This document shows, in pieces, positions 35,630-43,107 of a stretch of DNA of 64,000 nucleotides (its first letter is position 1; the number at the start of each line of letters is the position of its first letter). A program made the translations under genes and the position numbers. Source of the stretch: Clostridiaceae bacterium (GTDB lineage Bacteria; Bacillota; Clostridia; Lachnospirales; Lachnospiraceae); NCBI GenBank assembly GCA_910575585.1, contig CAJTGF010000007.1, forward strand, positions 62,001 through 126,000. Direction: 5' to 3'. The notes under the pieces are model-generated. The model saw only the letters and a program-made list of their open reading frames with translations. It searched no databases and was not told where the DNA came from.

Positions 35630-35681
35630 AACGGCAGCAGATAAAAAGGAATTTGCTTTTTGCCTGCTGTCGTTTGATTTT
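35630..35681 (+). terminator. Hairpin after the phosphodiesterase gene
   Basis: AACGGCAGCAG (35630-35640) pairs with CTGCTGTCGTT (35664-35674), with an inner AAAAAG/CTTTTT stem, then TTGATTTT. The 3' side overlaps the -35 of the next promoter. Confidence 0.55.
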
Positions 35682-35702
35682 CCCGGAAGATTGGTGTATG
35701 AT
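35674..35702 (+). promoter_or_regulatory. glpP promoter
   Basis: TTGATT, 17-bp spacer, TATGAT, 23 bp before the TTG start. Confidence 0.55.
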
Positions 35703-35725
35703 AGAGAGGTTGGGAGGGCTGTAAA

Positions 35726-36286
35726 TTGAAGTTAGAGGATATTTTCGCGTCTTCTCCGGTGATCACGGCTGTGAAAGACGACACAGGGCTGGAACACGCC
35801 ATGGAGAAAGACTGCGCTATGGTATTTATTTTGTACGGGAATGTGTGCAATATTTCATCTATTGTGGAAAAGGTAAAGGAACGGGGGAAACTGGCCATCG
35901 TCCATGTGGATCTGATCGCGGGATTAAGCTCCAAAGAGGTGGCGGTGGATTTTATTAAGGAGAATACCAGGGCGGACGGGATCATCAGCACCAGGACAGG
36001 CATGGTGAAGCGGGCTATGGAACTTGGGCTCATCGGCGGACAGCGGGCCTTTCTCATTGATTCCATTGCCCTTGAAAATACCAGGAAGCAGCTGACGTCT
36101 TTTCAGCCGGATTTTATGGAGATCATGCCGGGGATGATGCCCAAGATCTTGAAGCGCATCCGGGAGACCACCTCCGTGCTTCTGGTGGCAGGCGGGCTCT
36201 TGTCCGATAAGCAGGACATCATGGCCGCGTTTCAGGCAGGGGTGGACGCGGTGTCCACCACCAAGGAAGATCTGTGGGAGGTTTAG
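35726..36286 (+). CDS. glpP: Glycerol-3-phosphate responsive antiterminator
   Basis: RNA-binding regulator that, with glycerol-3-phosphate bound, prevents termination in glp leader RNAs (known from Bacillus subtilis). 186 residues in a TIM-barrel-like fold; the family phrases FILYGNVCNISSIVEKVK, HVDLIAGLSS, DGIISTRTGMVKRA, DFMEIMPGMMPKI and AGVDAVSTTKEDLWEV are all present. The start is TTG at 35726, eight bases after GGGAGGG; no ATG is nearby. Candidate targets inside the window are the hairpins at 22103 and 23828. Confidence 0.92.
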   Translation: MKLEDIFASSPVITAVKDDTGLEHAMEKDCAMVFILYGNVCNISSIVEKVKERGKLAIVHVDLIAGLSSKEVAVDFIKENTRADGIISTRTGMVKRAMELGLIGGQRAFLIDSIALENTRKQLTSFQPDFMEIMPGMMPKILKRIRETTSVLLVAGGLLSDKQDIMAAFQAGVDAVSTTKEDLWEV

Positions 36287-36335
36287 GAAAAAAACCGACA
36301 CTGCCAATTTTAATTAAGAAAGAGGAACCTGATCT

Positions 36336-37040
36336 ATGCATCAGCAGAATTACATAAAGGGAATGAGGGAGGGCATCCCTGTTGGCCTGGGGTATTTTGT
36401 GGTGTCCTTTACCATCGGCATCGCGGCCAGAAAGGCGGATTTGACACCTGTGCAGGCTGCGGTTATGTCATTTACCAACAATACATCCGCAGGACAGTTT
36501 GCTTCTTTTGCGCTGATTGCCTCTGGGGCTCCCTATATTGAGATGGTCATATCTCAGGCGGTGATCAATCTCAGGTACTGTCTCATGTCCTGCGCCCTGT
36601 CGCAGAAACTGGACCGGGGACTGCCTTTTTACCACCGGCTGTTTGTGGCCTTTGGGGTAACTGACGAGATCTTCGGACTGTCCATATCCCAGAAAGGGAA
36701 GCTGGATCCGTGGTATACTTACGGCGTCATGAGCGTGGCGGTCCCCGGATGGTCTCTGGGGACTCTGGCGGGGGTGTTGTCTACGGGGGTTCTGCCGGGG
36801 ACATTTTTAAATGCCATGAACATGGCTCTGTATGGGATGTTTATCGCCATTTTTATGCCGGCGGCCAGGCAGGATAGGAAGCTGCTGCCCATTATCTTTA
36901 TTGCTATGGCCTTAAGCGCCGCGGTCCATTGGCTGCCTCTGTTTGATTTTATCTCATCGGGGATGAAGATCATCGTGCTGACACTGGCCATTTCCGCGGG
37001 AGCAGCCGTGCTTATGCCTGTGCCGGAGGAGGAAGCATGA
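36336..37040 (+). CDS. azlC: AzlC family branched-chain amino acid exporter, large subunit
   Basis: 234 residues with about six to seven membrane helices. Family motifs: GIPVGLGYFVVSFTIGI at the start, FTNNTSAGQFASFALI, and LRYCLMSCALSQKL (usually N-x-R-x-x-L/M). Pairs with AzlD to export branched-chain amino acids or analogues such as 4-azaleucine. The stop overlaps the AzlD start by four bases. ATG follows AAAGAGGA. Confidence 0.9.
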   Translation: MHQQNYIKGMREGIPVGLGYFVVSFTIGIAARKADLTPVQAAVMSFTNNTSAGQFASFALIASGAPYIEMVISQAVINLRYCLMSCALSQKLDRGLPFYHRLFVAFGVTDEIFGLSISQKGKLDPWYTYGVMSVAVPGWSLGTLAGVLSTGVLPGTFLNAMNMALYGMFIAIFMPAARQDRKLLPIIFIAMALSAAVHWLPLFDFISSGMKIIVLTLAISAGAAVLMPVPEEEA

Positions 37041-37333
37041 AAAATTATATGTATATCCTGGTAATGGCGGTGACCACCTATCTGATCCGGGTGGTTCCCC
37101 TGGCATTTTTAAGGAAAGAGATCAAGAACCGGACATTCCGCTCCTTTTTGACTTATGTGCCGTATGTGACGCTGTCGGTGATGACGTTTCCGGCCATTTT
37201 GGAGGTCACAGAGCGTACATGGATCTCTGTCGTGGGATTTGCGGCTGCCATGGTCATGGGGTACTGCAGGGTCAGTTTGTTCGCGGTATCCATGGGGTGC
37301 TGCCTGCTGGTATTCTTATTGCAGGTATTGTGA
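37037..37333 (+). CDS. azlD: AzlD family branched-chain amino acid exporter, small subunit
   Basis: 98 residues with three to four membrane helices; motif TYLIRVVPLAFLRKEIKNR, then FLTYVPYVTLSVMTFPAIL is typical of AzlD. ATGA overlap with azlC shows translational coupling. The partners form one exporter. Confidence 0.9.
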   Translation: MKNYMYILVMAVTTYLIRVVPLAFLRKEIKNRTFRSFLTYVPYVTLSVMTFPAILEVTERTWISVVGFAAAMVMGYCRVSLFAVSMGCCLLVFLLQVL

Positions 37334-37355
37334 GGAAGTTATGGCAATTACAGGC

Positions 37356-37384
37356 TTGCCAGAGCGGAGCGGATTTGATAAAAT
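37356..37384 (+). promoter_or_regulatory. Cyclophilin gene promoter
   Basis: TTGCCA, 17-bp spacer, TAAAAT, 38 bp before the start. Confidence 0.5.
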
Positions 37385-37421
37385 AGGTAGGAATTTACCA
37401 ACAAGAAAGGAACTTGTGAGC

Positions 37422-37940
37422 ATGGCAAATCCAGTTGTAACCATCACCATGGAAAATGGAGATGTGATGAAGGCGGAGCTGTATCCGGAGATCGCTCCTA
37501 ATACGGTCCGTAATTTTATCAGTCTGATCAAGAAGGGATTCTACGACGGGCTGATCTTTCACAGGGTAATAAGCGGTTTTATGATCCAGGGCGGATGTCC
37601 GGACGGAGTAGGCACCGGCGGACCAGGGTACTCCATCAAGGGCGAGTTTGCCCAGAACGGGTTTTCCAATGACCTGAAGCATACGCCGGGCGTGCTGTCT
37701 ATGGCGCGTTCCATGGCGCCGGATTCCGCCGGATCCCAGTTTTTTATCATGCACAAAAAATCACCTCATTTGGACGGCGCTTATGCGGCGTTCGGCAAGA
37801 TCGTTGAGGGCATGGATGTGGTAGATAAGATCGCGGACGTAAGGACGGATTATATGGACCGCCCCATGGAGGAGCAGAAGATCCAGTCCATGACCGTGGA
37901 CACGAAGGAGACGGAGTACCCGGAACCGGAGACCTGTTAA
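37422..37940 (+). CDS. Cyclophilin-type peptidyl-prolyl cis-trans isomerase
   Basis: Cytoplasmic protein-folding enzyme; 172 residues from ATG 37422 (MANPVVTITMENGDVMKAELYPE), with AAGAAAGGAAC upstream. The longer frame is rejected because it has no ribosome site and starts within azlD. Active-site motifs FHRVISGFMIQGG and AGSQFFIMHKKSPHLDG are present; no signal peptide. Confidence 0.93.
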   Translation: MANPVVTITMENGDVMKAELYPEIAPNTVRNFISLIKKGFYDGLIFHRVISGFMIQGGCPDGVGTGGPGYSIKGEFAQNGFSNDLKHTPGVLSMARSMAPDSAGSQFFIMHKKSPHLDGAYAAFGKIVEGMDVVDKIADVRTDYMDRPMEEQKIQSMTVDTKETEYPEPETC

Positions 37941-38005
37941 TCTGCTAATGCCGCCGGAATGCGGCGGGAGTGGCTTGGGGAAACGGGCTGTAAGGAGTAA
38001 ACACC

Positions 38006-38731
38006 ATGACAAGAGAGTATCCGGTCATGATAGAGGGACAATTGCATTATGTGATCGTATCGGATGACAGGGAGGCTCTCCTGGCTGCTAAGGCGGCCGG
38101 GAAAGCCTCTGTTGGATTATGGCAAAATGGGGAAAGTCAGGGCTGGCTCCCGGCGGATCATGTCATAGAGTCTGTGGAGGATGTGGACCGGGAGTATCTG
38201 GAGCAGGCGGCGCGCAGACATCTGGGCCTTCCGTGGGTCATAATAGAGACAAAGAGGCTGATGCTGCGGGAATTTAAAGCCGGGGATGAAAGCAGGATCT
38301 CGGCAGAAGCCGGGGAAGGCGGGGCGGACCGGATATTCCGCAACAGGAAGTCGTTGGAGGATTATATCCATTGTCAATATGGATTTTATGGTTACGGTAT
38401 CTGGGCGGTTGTGGACAGAAAGGAAGGAACGATGGTGGGCAAGGCAGGGGTGACGAACCTGACCGGGCTGTGGGAGTGTGTGAAAGATGCCGATGCCCTG
38501 GAACTGGGATACCACATTTTTAGCCCTTACCGGAGACAGGGGCTGGCTTTGGAAGCCTGTAAAGGCGTGTTGGAATGGTATAGGAGGCATATGGACTGTC
38601 CTTTGTACGCAAAAATAGACGCCTCCAACGAGGCGTCTATAAGCGTGGCGAAAAAACTTGGCTTTGGGCTTAAAGACCAAAAATATATCGGATCAGGGCA
38701 ATGGCTGCGTCTGTATGAGTGGAATTGCTGA
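38006..38731 (+). CDS. GNAT N-acetyltransferase (RimJ/RimL type) with extra N-terminal domain
   Basis: 241 residues. The C-terminal ~165 residues are a GNAT domain: ETKRLMLREF start strand, VGKAGVTNL, LELGYHIFSPYRRQGLALEA with the acetyl-CoA loop Y-R-R-Q-G-L-A, and NEASISVAKKLGF. The N-terminal ~80 residues form a separate small domain, found attached to such enzymes in Lachnospiraceae; function unknown. The last 62 bp overlap, antisense, the 3' end of the next gene. Substrate unknown. Confidence 0.85.
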   Translation: MTREYPVMIEGQLHYVIVSDDREALLAAKAAGKASVGLWQNGESQGWLPADHVIESVEDVDREYLEQAARRHLGLPWVIIETKRLMLREFKAGDESRISAEAGEGGADRIFRNRKSLEDYIHCQYGFYGYGIWAVVDRKEGTMVGKAGVTNLTGLWECVKDADALELGYHIFSPYRRQGLALEACKGVLEWYRRHMDCPLYAKIDASNEASISVAKKLGFGLKDQKYIGSGQWLRLYEWNC

Positions 38732-39350
38732 TGACGCTTAGGTTGGACGCGTTTTCTGACAGATGCATGGCCTGGGCAAAGTCGGTGCCTGATATATCCA
38801 GAGAGACGGCCCGGGACTGTCCGGCGCTGTCCCGGGAAGATCCCAGGCGGTCTTTCACTGAAAGGAGAATATCGGCAGGAAGAAGCTGCTCTAAATCTGC
38901 CAGACCGTCCATGGAGGCATAATGGTCCGTGTTCTCCCGGTCAGCCATGAGAACATCCAACTCCCTGGAGGCCACAAGGGCGGAAAGCTTGGCCATGGAG
39001 GCATAGCTGTACTCCGTAGCCGCGTCCCCATAGGAGATGAACATGGATTCCGCGTAGACAGGTTCCTTTTTGCCGAATTCCATGAAGGCGTGAAAATCCT
39101 CCTCCAGGATGGAGGTGTCAAGTTCCTGGGCTGACTGATGGTTGATGATCATACAGTACAGGCCGGGGTGGATGGTGGCGTTGTAAACAGAGGTGGCGAT
39201 GATGTTCAGCAGTATGACGGCCAATACAAGGCCGCCGATGTGAAACTTGTAATATTCCCAGATGTACCACAGCTTGTCCGAAGGGGACATGTCTTTCATC
39301 TTGCTGCGTTCTGAGCGAAGTTCCTCTTTTAATTGTTCTTTCAGAGACAT
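38670..39350 (-). CDS. Membrane-anchored protein of unknown function, paralogue of 28781-29473
   Basis: 226 residues. A charged cytoplasmic N-terminus (about 38 residues, many Lys/Glu) precedes one membrane helix (about 40-60); the rest is outside. It shares with the paralogue the RELD, TDHYAS/TDYYSK, DLEQLLP, AVSL and C-terminal TDAAIALIRY-type phrases. ATG at 39350 follows AGAGGA. It is divergent from a YesL gene, as is its paralogue. Its 3' end runs 62 bp into the acetyltransferase gene on the other strand. Confidence 0.75.
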   Translation of the reverse strand: MSLKEQLKEELRSERSKMKDMSPSDKLWYIWEYYKFHIGGLVLAVILLNIIATSVYNATIHPGLYCMIINHQSAQELDTSILEEDFHAFMEFGKKEPVYAESMFISYGDAATEYSYASMAKLSALVASRELDVLMADRENTDHYASMDGLADLEQLLPADILLSVKDRLGSSRDSAGQSRAVSLDISGTDFAQAMHLSENASNLSVISNSTHTDAAIALIRYIFGL

Positions 39351-39379
39351 AGTGATTCCTCTATTCTTGTATTAAAATT

Positions 39380-39409
39380 AAGGGTATCTTAACATTATAC
39401 CATACCCTT
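39380..39409. promoter_or_regulatory. Inverted repeat over the minus-strand -10 region
   Basis: AAGGGTAT (39380-39387) and ATACCCTT (39402-39409) flank the minus-strand TATAAT (39394-39399). Operator-like placement between the divergent pair. Confidence 0.4.
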
Positions 39410-39451
39410 TGGGGACTGTTCATAAAATTTCTATGAAATCAGAGCATAAAA

Positions 39452-39480
39452 TTGATTTTTCATGGTATATCCGATATAAT
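39452..39480 (+). promoter_or_regulatory. Promoter of the second YesL gene
   Basis: TTGATT, 17-bp spacer, TATAAT, 30 bp before the start. Confidence 0.6.
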
Positions 39481-39509
39481 AAAGAAAATTTAGAAAAGAG
39501 GAAATGCCT

Positions 39510-40193
39510 ATGTTATCAGGTTTATTTAACTACGACAATCCGGTGTGGCGGTTTATCGGTAAATTTTGGGATGTGCTTATTGTCAATGTCTTGTGGGTCG
39601 TGTGTTCGATCCCTGTGATCACCATAGGAGCCTCCACCACCGCGATGTACTACGTTACGCTCCGGCTGGTGAGAGATGATGACGGATACACGTTCCGGTC
39701 ATTTTTTAAGTCATTTAAGGAGAATTTTAAGCAGGCTACCATCATATGGCTGATCTTTCTGGCTGTGGGGACGCTTTTGGCATTTGATCTGTATTATTTC
39801 GTGAGATTGGTGTCGCCCTCGACCCTTCGGACTGTGATGATCACCGCGTTTTTATCCATGGCGTTTATCTGGATGGCCATGTTTACCTACGTGTTTCCGC
39901 TGCAGGCCCGGTTTTATAATCCGGTAAAGAGAACGATCTTTAATTCTTTTTTCATGTCTGTCCGCCATGTGTTCAGCACCATAGGGATGGTAGCGGCAGA
40001 CGGGGTGATCATTTTTTTGTCGCTGACATACATTCCCCAGCTTACCATCTTCGGAGTGGCTTTGATTGCGTTTTTTAATTCGTATTTCTTTAACAATATT
40101 TTTAAAAAATATATGCCAAAAGAAGAGAAGCCGGCGGATATGGAGCTGCGTCCTCTGTTTGCCGAGGAGCAGGATGCCGGCAGCTCTTCCTGA
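39510..40193 (+). CDS. YesL family (DUF624) membrane protein, second copy
   Basis: 227 residues from ATG 39510, which is eight bases after AAAGAGG; the ATG at 39504 is too close. Five membrane helices. Clear paralogue of 29527-30147: LFN-x-x-N-x-x-W near the start, SIPVITIGASTTAMY, GYTFRSFFKSFKENFKQAT. There is no sugar transporter next to this copy. Ends 11 bp from the convergent hemolysin III gene. Confidence 0.85.
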   Translation: MLSGLFNYDNPVWRFIGKFWDVLIVNVLWVVCSIPVITIGASTTAMYYVTLRLVRDDDGYTFRSFFKSFKENFKQATIIWLIFLAVGTLLAFDLYYFVRLVSPSTLRTVMITAFLSMAFIWMAMFTYVFPLQARFYNPVKRTIFNSFFMSVRHVFSTIGMVAADGVIIFLSLTYIPQLTIFGVALIAFFNSYFFNNIFKKYMPKEEKPADMELRPLFAEEQDAGSSS

Positions 40194-40204
40194 TATCTTT
40201 GGCG

Positions 40205-40858
40205 CTATGCTACAAACTGATACATCATCACATAATGGCAGAAGCTTCCTCCCATGACAAACAGATGGAAGATCTCATGGGAGCCGAAGTTCTGATGTCT
40301 GGAGTTGAACAGAGGCAGCTTCAGCGCGTAGATGATTCCGCCTGCGGTGTAGATGATCCCTCCGGCCAAAAGCCAGCCAAAGGCGGCGGCGGGAAGCGCC
40401 CGGACGATCTTTCCCAGCGCCAGGACGCAGACCCAGCCCATGGCGATGTATAAAAGGGAAGAGAACCACTTAGGGCAGGTGATCCAGCAGGCTTTTATGA
40501 CGATGCCGAAAAGGGCGATGGACCAGACGAGAGCCAAAAGTCCCCATCCGGTGCGGTCTCCAAGGACCACCATGCATACCGGTGTGTATGTGCCGGCGAT
40601 AAGGATAAAGATCATCATGTGGTCAACTTTGCGCAGGAGCTTGTTGATGTCCGGGGAAATGTCCAGGGTATGGTATATGGTACTGGCAGCATAGAGCAGT
40701 ATCATGCTTAGGATAAATATGGCCAGGGCAGGCGTAGCCAGTCCGCCGGCTTCGCGGTATGCTTTGGAAAGCAGGGGGGTGGCAGCCAGGATGGCAAGCA
40801 CCATAGCGATAAAATGGGTGATGGCGCTGCCCGGGTCCTTGATGTGCAGTTTGCTCAT
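40205..40858 (-). CDS. Hemolysin III / PAQR family membrane protein
   Basis: 217 residues with seven membrane helices. The family's metal-type residues are visible: Ser-x3-His in AASTIYHTLD, Asp in RKVDHMMIFILIAGTYTP and H-x3-H in GSHEIFHLFVM. Named for one Bacillus cereus protein with pore activity, but most members are housekeeping proteins of unknown, possibly lipid-hydrolase, role. ATG at 40858 follows AAGGAGGT. Confidence 0.9.
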   Translation of the reverse strand: MSKLHIKDPGSAITHFIAMVLAILAATPLLSKAYREAGGLATPALAIFILSMILLYAASTIYHTLDISPDINKLLRKVDHMMIFILIAGTYTPVCMVVLGDRTGWGLLALVWSIALFGIVIKACWITCPKWFSSLLYIAMGWVCVLALGKIVRALPAAAFGWLLAGGIIYTAGGIIYALKLPLFNSRHQNFGSHEIFHLFVMGGSFCHYVMMYQFVA

Positions 40859-40919
40859 AGAGATACCTCCTTCTATTGAAAAAAATTATGTATTCCCATA
40901 AAGAGTAAAAAACCTTGCT

Positions 40920-40940
40920 ATGTAGTTTTAAAAACTACAT
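40920..40940. promoter_or_regulatory. 21-bp perfect palindrome between hemolysin III and pseudouridine synthase genes
   Basis: ATGTAGTTTT, one central A, AAAACTACAT. Followed by an AT-rich TATACTATA stretch. It lies 62 bp before the minus-strand gene and 97 bp before the plus-strand gene and looks like an operator (ATGT...ACAT ends as in PadR-type sites). Confidence 0.5.
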
Positions 40941-41036
40941 TATCTATTATCTTATACTATACAGTAGGAGAGAGAAAAATGCAAGGTTTTATTTAATTTT
41001 AAGAAACCGGTAGAAAAGCAGGGAGAGGAGACCGCG

Positions 41037-41717
41037 GTGGAAGTATTATACGAGGATAAAGATATCATAGTTGTGAAAAAGCCGGTGGGGATGGAGTCCC
41101 AGTCCAGTGCTTCATTTGTCCCTGACATGGTCAGCGAGATCAAGAAACATATCCACAATCAATATCCACATGCCGGGGAACCATATGTGGGAGTTATCCA
41201 CAGACTGGACAGGCCGGTAGGTGGAGTTATGGTGTATGCCCGGACGAAAAAGGCGGCGGCAGCCTTAAGCCAGCAGGTTCAAAGCCGAACAATGAAGAAA
41301 GTGTATAAAGCCGTCGTTTGCGGAAGAATTGTGGATAATGTGGAAAACTTTGTGGATTATTTGTTGAAAGACAGCAGAAATAATGTGTCGAAAATTGTGG
41401 AAAAGGGGATAATGGGGGCGAAACGTGCCGAATTAAGGTACCGGGCCGTTAAAAGGATGGAAGATCCGCAGCCTTTGACTTTGGTAGAGATAGAGTTATC
41501 CACAGGCCGTCACCATCAGATCCGGGTCCAGTTTGCGGGGCATGGGCTGCCGCTGTGGGGAGATAGCCGGTACAACCCGCAATTTGCAGGCGGAGGCCGG
41601 CGGGGAGAGTCGCTGGCTCTCTGGGCGTGGCAGCTGTCCTTTGCCCATCCGTCCACAGGAGCGGTGATGGCCTTTGAGACAGAGCCGGAGGGGAAAGCGT
41701 TTCAGTGGTTTTTGTGA
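41037..41717 (+). CDS. RluD-like RNA pseudouridine synthase
   Basis: Converts uridine to pseudouridine in rRNA or tRNA. 226 residues, so a short form without the S4 domain that RluD carries. Catalytic Asp is in VIHRLDRPVGGVMVYARTK; the later motifs YLLKDSRNN and LSTGRHHQIRVQFAGHG are family-typical. The start is GTG at 41037 behind GGGAGAGGAG. The gene holds three exact TTATCCACA boxes. A terminator follows at 41888. Confidence 0.88.
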   Translation: MEVLYEDKDIIVVKKPVGMESQSSASFVPDMVSEIKKHIHNQYPHAGEPYVGVIHRLDRPVGGVMVYARTKKAAAALSQQVQSRTMKKVYKAVVCGRIVDNVENFVDYLLKDSRNNVSKIVEKGIMGAKRAELRYRAVKRMEDPQPLTLVEIELSTGRHHQIRVQFAGHGLPLWGDSRYNPQFAGGGRRGESLALWAWQLSFAHPSTGAVMAFETEPEGKAFQWFL

Positions 41718-41887
41718 TGAAAACGCATCAATGGAATCAAATGGAAAAGATGGATAAAAATCTATGGAGGAAAGATACATAAGATCACGGCATCAGCGCA
41801 TACTGATATCGTACAAATGAAGTACAAATCAAAAACAGGCGAGTCCATGGTTCAGCCGTGTAAAGAACTGAAGATGGAATAGCGCGG

Positions 41888-41914
41888 GGGGAGCCTTTTG
41901 GCTCCCCTGTTTTT
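41888..41914 (+). terminator. Terminator after the pseudouridine synthase gene
   Basis: GGGGAGCC, TTTT loop, GGCTCCCC, then TGTTTTT. The 170 bp between the gene and this hairpin hold no convincing gene. Confidence 0.75.
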
Positions 41915-41936
41915 GTCTTCGCCCCAGGGGCGCGGT

Positions 41937-42914
41937 CTAATCTGCAGGAAGGCCGCTGTGGTAAGAGTAGTTGCCCAGTTCTCCCAAAAGGGGGATAAGA
42001 TCTGGCTGCAAAGCTTCTTTTACGCTGACAATGCTCTGGTTTAACAGATAGTTGACGGTGCGGCATTTGGCAAGGCACTGGCGGAATAATTCCGGGAAAG
42101 AGGCGGTGGAGGCCATCTGCTTGTTCCAGGGATTGCACCAGGCTTCATGGTCCAGGTTCAGGCTCCATCCAGGGTTGGATACATGGTCTGTCACCAGCTT
42201 TCGGGAAGCCATGGGATTGGCCAGGAAAATGGATTCGAAAAATTCTATGCTGCTGCGCTTTTTTCCCGACGGGTCCGACAAGGTCCGGCAGCCGAACCGA
42301 AGAGCCAGGATGGAACGGTGGACCATCCGGGGAGACACCTGGAAATTATTTTTGTAGGAAAGAGGATAGTAGGCTTCATTGATGCAGCGGGAAAGAAGCC
42401 TGGAGATAAACTGGGTCTCCTGGCCATTGAGGCAGATGGTGGCCGCCTGGTTAAATTCCGACGGCTTTTTCTTTTTGTATTTTCGAAGAAGAAGGGCGTC
42501 AATGTCATTTTCCAGCTCGGCGTGAAGGCCGTGGTGCTGGCTGCTGGGATTGTTGATGTCGTAATGAATGCGGCCGTAGACGTAGGGATGGCAGATGGAG
42601 TCGCCGATATAGTGGCACAGATATCCGCAGAAATAAGCCACAGCCTGTTCCCGCTGCTGTTTTGACTGGATCTGGGGTATCTGCTTTAAGTAAACGTCAA
42701 AGAACAGATTGACATTATGTTCATGCATATAGGAGCCTACATTGCGGTAATCCCGGTGCCGCAGGATGGGGATGTTGTAAAAGAACATATCCGGACCCTG
42801 GAGTCCCAGCTGGTAGAGCCAGCGGTATTTGGAAATAATATGCTTCAGAGGATTGGAAGGAAGGTCATTGTAAGCCTTCATCCCTAAAATGTAGTGTGTG
42901 GTAAAGCCAGGCAT
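41937..42914 (-). CDS. Zinc-dependent phospholipase C-like protein
   Basis: 325 residues with the PF00882-type His/Asp pattern: FTTHYILG near the start, QGPDMFFYNIPILRHRDYRNVGSYMHEHN, and YFCGYLCHYIGDSICHPYVYGRIHYD, which carry the metal ligands. No signal peptide is visible, so it is probably cytoplasmic, unlike the secreted alpha-toxin-type enzymes; role unknown. ATG at 42914 follows GGAGG. Could be a phosphatase on lipid-like substrates. Confidence 0.85.
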   Translation of the reverse strand: MPGFTTHYILGMKAYNDLPSNPLKHIISKYRWLYQLGLQGPDMFFYNIPILRHRDYRNVGSYMHEHNVNLFFDVYLKQIPQIQSKQQREQAVAYFCGYLCHYIGDSICHPYVYGRIHYDINNPSSQHHGLHAELENDIDALLLRKYKKKKPSEFNQAATICLNGQETQFISRLLSRCINEAYYPLSYKNNFQVSPRMVHRSILALRFGCRTLSDPSGKKRSSIEFFESIFLANPMASRKLVTDHVSNPGWSLNLDHEAWCNPWNKQMASTASFPELFRQCLAKCRTVNYLLNQSIVSVKEALQPDLIPLLGELGNYSYHSGLPAD

Positions 42915-43107
42915 ATGGAACCTCCATGTTTACAGAGTTTATTCTTGTGAAGGCGGTGGGCCGATATTTTTTTAATTATATCATGTTTTTCGGACAGGGG
43001 GAAGAGGGTGGGAAAAATTGTGGGGAAGACAAAAGGGATGAATTGCTGCAGATTGGAATAAATGGATATCCTGGGGAATAAATGATAAAAAACATTGGGA
43101 GCAGGAT

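Noticed and set aside
41150-41504. Chromosomal replication origin
   Set aside because: No dnaA, dnaN, rpmH or AT-rich unwinding region nearby; boxes lie inside a gene.
41764-41880. Short peptides in the gap after the pseudouridine synthase gene
   Set aside because: Reading frames of about 20 codons have no clear ribosome site or typical peptide features.
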